Below the pieces are notes generated by a model. It was not told the DNA's origin, ran no database searches, and was given only the letters and a program-made list of their open reading frames with translations. From positions 34,381,366-34,445,365 of the forward strand of contig CAIIXF020000001.1 in the NCBI GenBank assembly GCA_903813345.2: a stretch of 64,000 nucleotides of DNA, given 5' to 3'. Source of the stretch: Owenia fusiformis. Taxonomy: Eukaryota > Annelida > Polychaeta > Sabellida > Oweniidae. Of the stretch, positions 45,884-57,670 are shown piece after piece (the stretch's first letter is position 1; each line of letters starts with the position of its first letter). A program made the position numbers and the translations under genes.

Positions 45884-46052
45884 CTTCTACTGGCAATTCT
45901 AGAGCTGTTTCTGCCCATGCCCATACATTTCTCTAGGTGTGGAGCAAATCTTGAAGCAGCCAAGTTCCTACTACAGTTAGGACATATGCACTCTAACTGC
46001 TTTTTCTGGGGCAGCTGACCAAAAACATCTAGGCCTACCTGGTCTACAATAC
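45884..46052 (-). CDS. ATXN7L3: ATXN7L3 (Sgf11) exon: SAGA DUB zinc finger
   Basis: A 169 bp exon: acceptor TGTTCCATTGTAG, donor AGAAG before GTGGGT. It encodes [18 protein letters not shown], then a CX2CX11HX3C finger ([13 protein letters not shown]) and [14 protein letters not shown]. This is the diagnostic Sgf11/ATXN7L3 signature. In the family this finger sits next to the USP22/Ubp8 catalytic domain, activates it and contacts the nucleosome acidic patch during removal of ubiquitin from H2B. Its 3' phase joins exactly to the exon at 27030-27130. The 5' phase does not join directly to 61769-61884, so a short exon between them is likely. The frame also reads upstream into the intron; the apparent ATG there is not the start. 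Confidence 0.95.
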
Positions 46053-46467
46053 CTACAATGGAACAGTGGACAGGTTGAGGTATCAATATGAATGTGAATG
46101 CATGTGGAACAAAAAAGTGTGAACTAGAAGTAAATTCGATGTAAACTCAATGCAAAATAAGGTGTACACAGTTGCTCTGAGGCCCAGGAATATGTTTAAA
46201 ATGTTTGAAAAGTCCCCTAGTGTACTGAGTTGGTAATGTGTGGTGTATACATGTATATTAATAGAGAGGTAGTTCACTTCGATAGTGTTCTACACGAGAA
46301 AATCCAGGGGTCACTATGTTCATATCAGTGTATCTTGGTACATACAGCATATGTTTCTTTAACATTACAGGAAACCCTCGTCAACATATAAAACTTAATA
46401 ATTAAACAAAGAAATAAGAACAGTTTATCACAACAACCGACGTATAAGGTAAATTGTTATGAACAAC
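46053..46467. other. no gene seen (intron)
   Basis: Intron sequence upstream of the zinc-finger exon acceptor; nothing recognised. Confidence 0.45.
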
Positions 46468-46997
46468 CGAAGTCTGCCAGGACACTTTGGATGATTACTA
46501 AGAGATGAAGGCGGAACTGCATTTTGATTGGTTGTTCATTTTGGATTTGAAAGTTCCATTTTAGGTATTTTTAGTTGTAAATAAATTCTGAAATAATATG
46601 TTTATGTTTTTTTGTATTTTTAGATATGATTGAATAATAAAGGGGTCTTCAATATTTATTTTTCATTTAATTACACTGTGATGCTACGTAATTTCCCGGG
46701 AAATGAAATTGGGATTTTACCCTCATTTTCTGCAAATGTGTCAATCTTTTTTAACCTAATTGACAATCCCTGGTATATTTTATCTTTTTCTTTCAAACAG
46801 AAGTCGTATAAAACTAAGATATTCGTAAGAATCAACATATCTGCATAAAAGTTTTAGTTCGTAAGTGAATTTTAAAGATGGCGGCCGGTATAAATAACTT
46901 GACCTCTTGATGACGTAGAGGTCATTTCTAAGCCAATGAAAAGCGTTGAAATAATTCACTTCTTCTTGACCTGGGAAAAGTGTCCTGGCAGAGTTCG
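46468..46997. mobile_element. MITE with TCTGCCAGGACACTTT ends
   Basis: CGAAGTCTGCCAGGACACTTT at 46468 and, inverted with one mismatch, AAAGTGTCCTGGCAGAGTTCG ending at 46997. 530 bp, non-coding. It contains AAGATGGCGGC followed by GGTATAAATAAC at 46876-46900, which resembles a YY1 site plus TATA box, but this is probably chance within a repeat. No target duplication recognised. Confidence 0.65.
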
Positions 46998-47769
46998 CAA
47001 GCGTGTTTCTTTGCGTTTTTAACTACGATGAGAAAAGAAAGATGTCAGGATTGTAGAAATTACCAAAGAAAATCATTCCTGGACCTTCATGGCGAAAGAA
47101 TTTTGTGGTTTCGTCAAGTGCGAACGAAATACAGTTGGATTAGGGATCCTACTGATTGAAGTGACCTACCTCTCTTTTACTATATTACTTACATTGAATA
47201 AGACTGATTTTTTATTAATAACAATAAGACTGATTTTTTATTAATGACTGTATACCCGGGCCTCAGCAGTTGCTCATTGACATGTGAAAATGGTCATCGA
47301 AAACTCGGTGTAAACTTGCTCCAGTCTAGCGCAGGGCAAATGCCAGTAGTGCAATAGTAGCCGGGCTACATTGTTGTGGACAATAGTCAAAATTATTAAC
47401 CTACAATGGTATAAACATTTTTGTCATCTGAGAATATGTTCCAGATGGAAACTGGATGTAAACTGAAGGTGTAAACTAACTTCTTTGCATATGATATTGG
47501 TCCACAGCAAAGTTAATGCCCCTCTACTGGACATTCACTTGTCAAGTGCAAAAAAACATTTATCAAGCAGCTGCTGCAATGCTATGCTGAAACTGCTTCA
47601 CAAACAAAATCATCCTTATTACACCCCTACCAGATGGTTTCACTCTCTAGTTGGTTTTATATCAGTAATCTTTCCACCAATTAACACTTTGCATTATGTT
47701 AACATGTTTAAGACCTCTCCTGACCATATTCCACTAATTTTATTCAATTTTCTAGCATACAGTAGTAAA
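46998..47769. other. no gene seen (intron)
   Basis: Only a short tandem duplication stands out: AATAAGACTGATTTTTTATT occurs twice at about 47197-47245. Confidence 0.45.
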
Positions 47770-48923
47770 CCAGAACAACGGCAACGCCAAAGCGTAGCGA
47801 ATCCCATCGAACATTTTTCAAAAGGGGCACCTTCTACTAAAAGTCTCATTAGACAGTGTGCCATGCTTATAGTATTCACATACCAAATATGAACAAAATC
47901 GCTCCACTACTTTTCGAGTTATAGTAAAATACGTTAAAATGGCCGCCTTCTACCAAAAGTGGCATTAGACAGTGTGCCATGCTTATACGTATTCACGTAC
48001 CAAATATGAACAAAATCGCTCCACTACTTTTCGAGTTATAGTAAAATAAGTTAAAATGGCAGCCATTTTTCAAAATGTCCGCCATTTTTCAAAATGGCCG
48101 CCTTCTACCAAAAGTGTCATTAGACAGTGTGCCATGCTTACAGTATTCACATACCGAATATGAACAAAATCGCTCCACTACTTTTTGAGTTATAGTAAAA
48201 TACGTTAAAATGGCGGCCATTTTGAAAAAAATGACCGTCCTCTACCAAAAGTGTCATTAGACAGTGTGCCATGCTTATACGTATTCACATACCAAATATG
48301 AACAAAATCGCTCCACTACTTTTCGAGTTTTAGTAAAATAAGTTAAAATGGCGGCCATTTTTCAAAATGCCCGCCATTTTTCAAAATGGCCACCTTCTAC
48401 CAAAAGTGTCATTTGACAGTGTGCCATGCTTATAGTATTCACACACCAAATATTAACAAAATCGCTCCACTACTTTTCGAGTTACAGCAAAAATCGTAAA
48501 ATAATGAGAAATGGCCGCCATTTTTCAAGATGGCTGCCATGTGCTTTTTTAATATCTACATTTCTAGCTTTATTAATGTCCTATATAATTTTTTTTACAT
48601 TTAAAACATATTGCTATTACAGTTTTACATATTGCACCTAAATTACTGTAAAATCGGCACTAAAATGGCCGCCATTTTTAAATGAGCGGCCATTTTGAAA
48701 ATCGGCTTTCGAGCAGAACTTCTACCCCCATAGGGTATATGTATACAAAATATGAATAAAATCGGGCCAACGGTATTTGAGTTATTGCCCGGACGGACGG
48801 ACGGACAGACGTACGTACGGACGGATGGACGTACGTACGGACGGACGGACAGACGTACGTACGGACGGACGGACGAACGGACGGAGGCGTTCCCTATATC
48901 CCTCCGAACTTCGTTCGATGGGA
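47770..48923 (-). mobile_element. Helitron-like family B, full copy with GGCC palindromes
   Basis: On the minus strand it starts A then TCCCATCGAACGAAG and ends hairpin ACGC-TTTG-GCGT, then TGCCGTTGTTCTGG and T. The terminal CTGG still fits CTRR. Core units (GTGTCATTAGACAGTGTGCC, AAATCGCTCCACTACTTTTC, AAAATGGCGGCCATTTT) recur five to six times. A long GGACGGACGGACGTACG tract at 48791-48886 abuts the TC end. The open frames across the microsatellite are artefacts. Confidence 0.82.
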
Positions 48924-48939
48924 TAATGAGAATTAGTGA

Positions 48940-49499
48940 AAAGTTCAACTTTTCGTATCGAAACCAAAACGCCCCGCAAAACCGTTAATTTGAATTTCAA
49001 ATCTACCCTGTCTTTGGAAAATCAATGATTTCGAGTCTCACACTACACCGTTTTTCCTCAAACTTGTTCCATTAAAACCTTCACAGAGAGATTTCAACCA
49101 CAATTCTTGATATCTTGCCAGTTCTTCTATCACTCTCCCCCATATTCTGCGCAAGGACTCCCATTACAACCCTCCATTGCTGCATCAACATATTTATTAC
49201 ATGAAACGCAGCATATATAGGTGAGAATAATAAAAGAACTGGCAACATATCGAGGCTTTTGGTTAAAATCTCTGAAGATTTGCATCTTCTCACACCTAGG
49301 GACCAAAACGCCGCTAAAATGAGTGACTCTGTACTCAAAAACAATGTCTCGAGTGACAGGTTTTAAAGGTTTTAATGGAACAAGTTTGAAGAAAAACAGT
49401 GTACAGTGAGACTCACAATCATTGATTTTCCAAAGAAAGGGTAACAGTTTTGCGGGACGTTTTGGTTTCGATACGCCCCGGTGAGTTAGTACCGCGTGA
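48940..49499. mobile_element. foldback family G, copy 1
   Basis: Inward from each side the arms read GTATCGAAACCAAAACG, CCCCGCAAAAC and GAGTCTCAC; about 250 bp arms meet near 49215. The same terminal sequence bounds 59832-61747. Adjacent to the TC end of the family B copy. Non-coding. Confidence 0.75.
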
Positions 49500-51434
49500 G
49501 TGTGCACAAGTTGAAATTTTAGAAGCAAATATCTTGAGATATGTATCATAAATTGAAAGAAACATTTGAATAGGGTTAAAATGAAAACACGCGCTACGCG
49601 CTAACCATCAGGCTGAAACATTCAGACAGTGTAAAGGAGCAGATGATATGAGATTAAGGACGACATAAAATATTCAGTTGATTAAATAGTTCCCCAAACA
49701 ATTGATAAGTTCAATTAATTTCAAAGTAGAATTAAATCATCATTTTAGTCTAGGTTCTGGAACAATGAATGTAAAGATAAATAACGAATACAAAAATGAA
49801 AATCTTCCAATGAACATATTACTGACTAATAGAAATACAAAAGTTTGAATCTGTAGAATATTTATTGAGCAATGATTTAAGAAGTGAACTTATTGAGAAA
49901 TATATATATGTATATGTATTAATTTATTTCCGTCTCACATGTTTTAAACACATTTTAAACAATACATGTAATGAGACTTGATGACAGTAAAGTATAGTCA
50001 GTGTTTTAAGAGTATAGATAGAAGATGTATATAATATAAGTTAGCAAATCTCCTGATTACCACGGGTATAATATGGGACCTATTCTGTGGCATACCATGA
50101 AATAGTTAAGTAGAACTGGTTCGATACGCAAAGATCAGAGAATACTCTACATTTTATGAGTACTAGTATCTATAACTATTTTTGATGTTATGAGTATTGG
50201 CTATCAATTTTTTCAATTTTTCTTCAACATGTATTGTAATGACTTCAGTATGAATGAAATGTCCCTTGGTGTTCTGGTCCTGGATTGTGATATTGGTTCT
50301 CGATTGGAGGGGGGAGGGGGATGTTAGACATTGTTTCTTTTCACGTTAGATTATGGTTTTGGGATATATAGAGTCTACTTTTCTTATGACAGATTTACAC
50401 TTACAGTTTGCTTTTCTTGTTGGGTTTCTTTAAAGTTTTTAGTCACCCTTCCCTTTGGCATTTGTGTATATATATTTAAGCATTTTTACATACAAACTGA
50501 TTGAACAGGAAGCAAATATGAGCCCAATTAGAGATTTAGACACTAAAAAAGTCCTCAAGGACCCAATGTTAAATTGTTTTACTTACGATATAAGTTTTCT
50601 GATCTGAAAATAGAATGTAAGACAATATTAAAGTAGGCTAATACTGAATTTCATGCATTAAATTCAATGCATGTGGTTTTCTGATCTGAAAATAGAATGT
50701 AAGACAATATTAAACTAGGCTAATACTGAATTTCATGCATTAAAGGTATATTCCTCTCTCCTAATATGGTAACTATAACGATATCAATACTTTCAAACAT
50801 GGAAAATGTTTTGATATGGTCAATTATTGATCACTTAAAAATGTTTGCTAAATTCCAGTAGGCTGTCATCTTTTAAGATTTCATTCAAGAAGTGATGTCA
50901 TCGACTCTTCATTTACTTTGCATAGGGATTACTCCACAGATGGCACAAGTGAAAAGGTATAGGGTTACTCCACAGAGGGCGCTAGTGAAAAGGCAGAAGA
51001 CAAAAATTCTAATTTAAAATTGGGATGATGGTTGATTGAAATCAAGATTTATCAGTGCAATCACCATTGAAAATGTACAGATTTTATATTTTATTTTGCT
51101 TATCTTGAGTGTATATAATTTTACAAAAAGTATGATGAAATGATTTAGTTCACTTCAAATATTTGACTTTTTGTGATGGTGGTCTCAAGTTTGAAATCTA
51201 TTGAAAATTGTTTAAAGTTCGGATAGATGGCGGAAAATGCGGTCATATCTTTTCTCAATGGGTATTTTTTTATTTGAAAGGGGACATATGGAGATATCCT
51301 GTGGTAACTAGGGTTTTGTACCGAAAATCCTCGTTTTTTCATCATCAATCCAAAGATTTCAATGTTTTCCCATTGGATAGCATTAAAGCATTTGTCTGTG
51401 GAATTGTCCCATATTATATAACTGTATAGCTTAA
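49500..51434. other. no gene seen; two small tandem duplications
   Basis: TTTTCTGATCTGAAAATAGA and following sequence is duplicated with period 82 at 50594-50757. GATTACTCCACAGATGGC and GTTACTCCACAGAGGGC form a 35 bp duplication at 50927-50998. No coding evidence on either strand. Confidence 0.55.
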
Positions 51435-52025
51435 GATAATAGACTGTGACCCATTCTGTAGAAGTGCTCTAGAAATGCATCCTTCCTGTCATGGAAGGCA
51501 ACATTCCAACATATTTCAAACAATCTGTATGATTATGATGGACACTTTCTGGGTAGTTGGACTTTATATAGGGGTGACAGAGGCCCTCAGGACAATTTAT
51601 ACCCCTACCCTAAGAAAACCTTGGGGGTACTTTATTACCACCCAATAAAAAGAATACTAATGCATATCAGATATTCATTGTTTTGTATTGGGTAGGGCAT
51701 GCCATGGTTAGTCAGTGCCAGAAATTTCTAATCTCTAACTTATATACCATAAAAACAGTATTTATATCTCTAAATCTTCTCAATTTGACCCCCTCCCAAA
51801 TGTGTCCTTTGGTTGTCAAAGTGAAATATTTGCAAATCTGTTTGGATTTTGTGGCTGCTACATGTACTTTGTCAAAAGTTGTATTAATATGAAATAATAT
51901 TCATATTAAAGCACTAAAAGTTGATACGATGATCCCATGAAACAATAATATTATCAAACATAGTCACACACAACTTCTTTTAGGGAAAAGTGGGTGTGGC
52001 ACTTTTTGGTACTTGTGTACAACAA
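51435..52025 (-). repeat. dispersed repeat F, uninterrupted inverted copy
   Basis: Reverse complement of 17700-18206 joined directly to 21618-21692. It contains the single GGAAT target (51503-51507 reversed) where the other copy carries the 3.4 kb CAC-ended transposon. This copy is the natural empty site. Confidence 0.85.
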
Positions 52026-52621
52026 CAATTGATATCATCTACTATCATTGTGTAACATCGTAATATGTTCATTATGATTATTAGACACTTTAAATATCTT
52101 ATATATCTTAATATATTATGTAAGTGTTTCCCTATCATAGGTCATCAATGGTCAAATGAACTTTTAGTCTTAAGCCTTAGATGTCCTTAGTATTTTTAGT
52201 TTGTCAAAGTCTTACTCATTCATTGACTTGTTCCTAGAGGATCACCTCATTATAAAACCATTATACCGATGTGTGTTGTACCGAAAACCATTGCTGTTGT
52301 GTATACCGACAGTCCATGATTTTATGATGTAAAAGGCTTGAACTGGAAGATGTATGGAGGGTAGAAGAGTATGATAAAAATTATTGAAAATCATGCACAT
52401 TTAATCAGGAAGACAAGGCAAGTAAATAGCAACAGAATACTAATTTAGTATAAGCTTCATCAAGGAAGGGAAACTCAAAACTGAAAACGCCCTAAAATCA
52501 TAGCCTAAGTCAAAAACCTCGTGTACAAGTTGTAAGTCTTCAAAAATATGTCACTTATTTATTATTTAAGTTTAGTTTCAATCAAAATAGATTTAAGAAT
52601 ACAATGCATTTCATATCATAA
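52026..52621. other. no gene seen (intron)
   Basis: AT-rich; no repeat or exon recognised. Confidence 0.45.
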
Positions 52622-52810
52622 ACAAGAACACAAATGTGTACAACATGTCCCCACCAATGGGTGATCCTATATACTGCAAATTTTTCATCGTTAGTGCCTT
52701 ACACTAATCAGTTGAAAGCACAAGATTTTAAGAGAAAAATCTAATTTAGCAGGACTACCTAAAAACTAAGTAGTTTGAGATTTTCATACAAAGAATCATT
52801 CCTGGAAAGG
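52622..52810 (-). mobile_element. pearl-like family A, copy 4 (left end remnant)
   Basis: AACAAGAACACAAATGTGTAC, CCCCACCAATGGGTGAT, then decayed core to GATTTTCATACAAAGAATCA; the rest is missing. Confidence 0.7.
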
Positions 52811-52897
52811 GCCTATGCAGTATGGCAAGTGATTTTGGAAAGCTGTATTTTTGGTCAAGTGTATATTTCGACCATACATAGAACATTATATATAAAA

Positions 52898-53796
52898 ACA
52901 AGAACACAAATGTGTACACAATGTCCCCACCAATGGGTGATCCCGTCAAATAGTTATCCTGAAAATGAGTAGACAAGACTTTACCAACACAATTTGAGGA
53001 TGGAAAATCCAAAATGGCCACCTTAAAATTTACCCAGAATGCCAAAAATTTAGTCAGTTCTAGATTTTCAAACTAAGAACCACCCCTAAAATTTTTTAAT
53101 TGATCTGTCACACAGTTAACCAGAAAACATGTAAACAAGATTTTATAGAGAAGATTTTAGGATGGAAAATCCAAAATGGCTGCCTTGACATTGACGCAGA
53201 ATTCCAAAAAACTAATCAGATGTAGATTTTCATATTAAGAATCATCCCTGAAAATTTGAAATTGATCTAACAAACGGTTCACCTAAAGCCGCGTAGACAA
53301 GACTTTACAGACAAGATTTAAGACAGAAAATCCAAAATGGCTGCCTTGACATTTATCCAAAATGCCAAAAAACTAATCAGATCTAGATTTTCATACTAAG
53401 AATCATCCCTGAAAATTTGAAATTGATCTACAGAACGGTTCACCTGGAAATGCGTAGACAAGACTTTACAGACAAGATTTTAGGACGGAAAATCCAAAAT
53501 GGCTGCCTTGACATTTACCCAGAATGCCAAAAAACTGATTAGTTCTACATTTTCATACTAAGAAACATCCCTGAAAATTTGAAATTGATATACCAAACCG
53601 TTCACCTGAAAACGCGTAGACTAGACAAGCCTTTACAGACAAGATTTTAGGATGGAAAATCCAAAATGGCTGCCTTGACATTTACCCAGAATGCCAAAAA
53701 ACTAATCAGATCTAGATTTTTATACTAAGAAACATCCCTGAAAATTTGAAATTGATCCACCAAACGGTTCACCTGAAAACACGTAGACAAGACTTT
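52898..53796 (-). mobile_element. pearl-like family A, copy 5 (truncated)
   Basis: Left end ACAAGAACACAAATGTGTAC plus five core repeats with AAAATGGCTGCCTTGACAT at about 53174, 53336, 53499 and 53663. It breaks off in a core repeat after AGACAAGACTTT, where the palindromic element at 53797 begins; the microsatellite end is absent. Confidence 0.8.
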
Positions 53797-54475
53797 CGGG
53801 CTGCGGTGAATACACCTTCAGAAATATATACAGAATATCGCATCATTTTGAGTGATATCATTTTTATCGCCGAGTTGATATCAAATATCAACACGAGTGA
53901 GCGAAGCGAATGAGTGTTGATATTTGATATCTATGAGGCGATAAAATGATATCACGAGAAATTATGTGATATTGGGTTTATCCCATGATTACAATTCGCC
54001 AATTCTTCGAATTTGCACCGGCCATTTTGATTTGTACTTTACTCACTGCGCAGTAATATGCACTACTTTCTGTATATGATATAGTTCGTCATGAATACCA
54101 TTTTTAATCGTTATTAAGCAGCCTTCTAATCAAATTATATACACACTCGTAATTCAATACACCAATGAAACCTAAAGAGAATAAATTAACGGACCTATTT
54201 TCTCAAAAGAGAATAAATTATCTGACCTAATTTCGAACAATATTGTGGCGCCAAATGCAAATGTGATATCACACGGATATGCGTGAGATAAACGATATCA
54301 CACGCATATGAGTTTGATAAACGATTTTCTGGAAAATATCACACGGATTTCAATAATATCAGAAATATCAATAGCTGTTATTGTACAGATAACACATTAA
54401 TCGTGGGATAAATACAGATATTCAACACCACAGAATTCAATATTTGTATAATATTAATTCGTCACTGCCTTAAGC
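53797..54475. repeat. palindromic GATATC-rich element
   Basis: GATATCAAATATCAACAC at 53878 pairs with GTGTTGATATTTGATATC at 53913. Outer parts repeat TTTATCCCATGATTA (53978) and its inverted form TAATCGTGGGATAAA (54398). Several TATCACACGGATAT motifs lie between. The near-symmetrical ends GCGGTGAATACAC and GTGTTGAATATC suggest a foldback. Non-coding. Confidence 0.6.
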
Positions 54476-55226
54476 TAGGCAAAAATAAAATGTCAAGGTG
54501 CCCCTATGTCAAAAAATGGAAAGAAGGCGCCACTATAATAGCTAATTAAAACTTCGCTGACCATTTTCTAGACAAGCACCTCATATATTCTTGGACCCTG
54601 GGGTATGTGCTAAAAGTTGAGAAAGTCAAATTCCATGACTTTTACATTTTCAGTAGAACCCCTCAGCAACAGGATTAAAGTATGAAAAGTATTTATATGA
54701 TTATAGCTATCATATCAGGATAGAAATGTTTGGCCAGGAATGTCCATCCCTTTGAACAAATAAAGCACACCACTTTGTGGGATGGTCACTATCAGACTAT
54801 GAACTAATATAGGAGGGAGAAGTTGTCTTATGCACAGTCAGTATGCAGTAATGATTTGGGGTAAGCCTAAATCATGATCTTTACCTTCTTCTCTCTAAGT
54901 TCAATAATGTGAAAACTTTCCATTTGTAATTTTGTCAGTTTTGCCATATAAAACAGATGAATATGATCCTAGACCTGTTCCAATATCACAGGTAGTAATC
55001 TAACAGCACTCTCTTGTAAATTCCTCACAATCCTGGTAAAAGTAGTACTCTCGGAGTAAAAATCACATACAGGTAGGTCATAAAACTGCACCTAAATCGC
55101 AATTTACTGTAGTTAACCTATCTGTTTATGGTCTAGGTCAGCTTATCTCAAGTTTCTTCATAAACTGGCACACAGTTGAGATGACAATTTGTGTGAAGTC
55201 TCACAAACAAGAAATGTAAGTATTCT
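54476..55226. other. no gene seen; short inverted match to 58.6 kb
   Basis: 54835-54920 (CAGTATGCAGTAATGATTTG, then ATCATGATCTTTACCTTC) matches the reverse complement of about 58555-58630, so these may be the arms of another interrupted inverted repeat. No exon recognised. Confidence 0.45.
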
Positions 55227-56238
55227 ACAAGAACACAAATGTGTACAAAATGTCCCCACCTATGGGTGATCCCGTCAAATGGTTATCCTAAAAATGAGTA
55301 GACAAGACTTTACCGACACAATTTGAGGACGGAAAATCCAAAATGGCCACCATAAAATTTACCCAGAATGCCAAAAATAAGTCAGTTCTAGATTTTCATA
55401 CTAAGAACCACCCCTGAAAATTTGAAATTGATCCATCACACAGTTAACCAGAAAACATGTAAACAAAACTTTATAGACAAGATTTGAGGACAGAAAATCC
55501 AAAATGGCTCCCTTGACATTTATCCAGAATGCCAAAAAACTAATCTGTTCTAGATTTTCATACTCAGAATCATCCCTGGAAATTTGAAATTGATCTACCA
55601 AATGGTTCACCTGGAAATGCGTAGACAAGACTTTACAGACAAGATTTTAGGACGGAAAATCCAAAATGGCTGCCTTGACATTTACCCAGAATGCCCAAAA
55701 ACTAATCAGATCTAGATTTTCAAACTAAGAATCATCCCTGAAAATTTGAAATTGATCTACCAAACGGTTCACCTGAAAACGCGTAGACAAGACTTTACTG
55801 ACAAGATTTTAGGACGGAAAAATCCAAAATGGCCGACAATAAAAAAGTGATTATGAGTTTTTGCTGATTTCTTTTTACAAAATTATCACATATAACTACT
55901 GTTAACAATAACATAGGCTTTTACAACAAAGTACACCTGAAATTATTTATAAAGCTACTATTTAGTTAAAGTATGAAAACTGAAAAACACCATTCAATAT
56001 GATACAAAGTATTATCGTGCGCTAACTTTTCTTCAAACATTCAAAATGGCTGACATGACTGAGCTAACAGGTCCAAAACCTGATCAGATCTAGAATGAAG
56101 TGAGCTGAACAAGATTTTAAAGTTTTAGAAGCAACTGTGAAGCCGTTTTTCTTAAAGTTTGCAGACAAGGATTTTAGCATTTGACTTCAAAATGGCCGAC
56201 AGGAAGTAGCTATTGAACTAATTTTTTTTCATCCACAT
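55227..56238 (-). mobile_element. pearl-like family A, copy 6 (right end missing)
   Basis: Left end ACAAGAACACAAATGTGTAC, three to four core repeats, and the second domain with GGCTGACATGACTGAGC and AAAATGGCCGACAGGAAG. It stops at CATCCACATCT before the microsatellite; the following DNA is unrelated. Confidence 0.82.
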
Positions 56239-56334
56239 CTCCACATCTCCCACATTTCCCAGAATTTTTACCAGAATATTCGGATTTAGCATGAGAGTGC
56301 TATTTGATTACTACCTATGAATATTGTTAAACAA

Positions 56335-57670
56335 CCCAGCCTATCATCAGGTTTTTGAGGCGTAGACCAAAAGTTAACCTTAAATGCGCCTTACTTTCAG
56401 GTCTAGACTAAAAGTATGCCTCTTTTACAGGTATTTTTAAGGCTTAGACCAAAACCTAGCCTCATTTGCTCACAATAATTCCAGTTATAGACCTTATTTT
56501 CAGGCGTATAGACCAAAACTGCGCCTTAAAAAACAAATCTAAACCACATTTACTTAGAAGATTTTAGAATAGACCTCAATGTAAGGCGTATAGACCAAAA
56601 GTGCGCCTGAAAAACTTGAACAATTTTCAAAATGACCAAATATAGACCTGATAAACTAAGAACATTTTAGAATAGACCTCACTGACAGGCGTATAGACCA
56701 AAACTGTGCCTTAAAAACTTAAACATTTATAAAATGACCAAATCTAGACCTGATAAACATAGAATTTTTTTAAAAACTTAGAAAACATAAATCTGAAAAA
56801 GCCACACTTACTGTAGTATTTTGTCAGAATCACAAAGGAGACAGATTATAATATATTAGGTTAACAGACCAGTAAACTGTATTTTCAACTCCCTATTAAT
56901 GGTTTTTATCAGAACTTAAAAAAATAATCAAAATCTGGGAAACCTAAAGAAGGATGTCTGAAAATAATAAAATATTGAAATATTGTTAAATTTAAATGAT
57001 GAAACAAAAATACATCATATTAGAAGCCTACATATAATTTATATAAGAATACTGTGTAATTTTTGCTTCATCTTTCTAATGTGTTCATAGATCTGTATCT
57101 TATCCATGAGACAAGATAATCCTAGAAAACAACATAGCAATTCAAAATAAATGCAATTTATTTAACAACTATGGAGGGTACTGATATGTACTAAGTACTT
57201 ATCTACTTTGAAACATCAAAACATGACCTGACCTTACTTACAGGTATATGAGGCTTGTACCTGAAATGAGGTCTAGGCCAAAATTAGACCTTAAGGCTTA
57301 ATTTCCATAATTGAAATGTGCCTTAACGTAAGGTGTACACCAAAAGCAGAAGAGAAGTAGACCTGAAAACCAATAGTGAACCTCAAATAAGGCGTAGACC
57401 AAAAGTATACCTCAAATATATACCTGATTTACAGATAGTTGAAGCTTAAATGAGGTCTAGACCTCAAATATAGACCTGATAAACCTGATGAGGTCATTAA
57501 ATTAGGTCTACTTCTGGTCTACTTTTGGCTTAATTTAAATATTTGAAACGCGCCTGACTATGGGGATTTAACACAGAGAAAAACCAAAAGTAGACCAGAA
57601 GTACGCCTCATGAGTAGACCAAAAGTAGACCTCAAATATTGACCAATATTGCGCCTGACGATAGGCTGGG
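56335..57670. mobile_element. element M: CCCAGCCTATC ends, GTAGACC repeats
   Basis: Left end CCCAGCCTATCATCAGG; right end CCTGACGATAGGCTGGG ending at 57670. The ends of the block hold many short repeats on the theme GGCGTATAGACCAAAACTGC and TAGACCTCAAAT, while the middle (56780-57180) is plain AT-rich DNA. No coding sequence and no clear target duplication. Confidence 0.7.

Noticed and set aside
46876-46900. YY1-like AAGATGGCGGC next to GGTATAAATAAC as a promoter
   Set aside because: It lies inside a MITE and no coding exon follows; ATGGCGGCC words are common in the window's repeats.
48643-49000. Frames rich in RTDGRTYGRTD or VRPSVRTYV on the two strands
   Set aside because: Both strands are open only because the GGACGGACGTACG microsatellite lacks stops.
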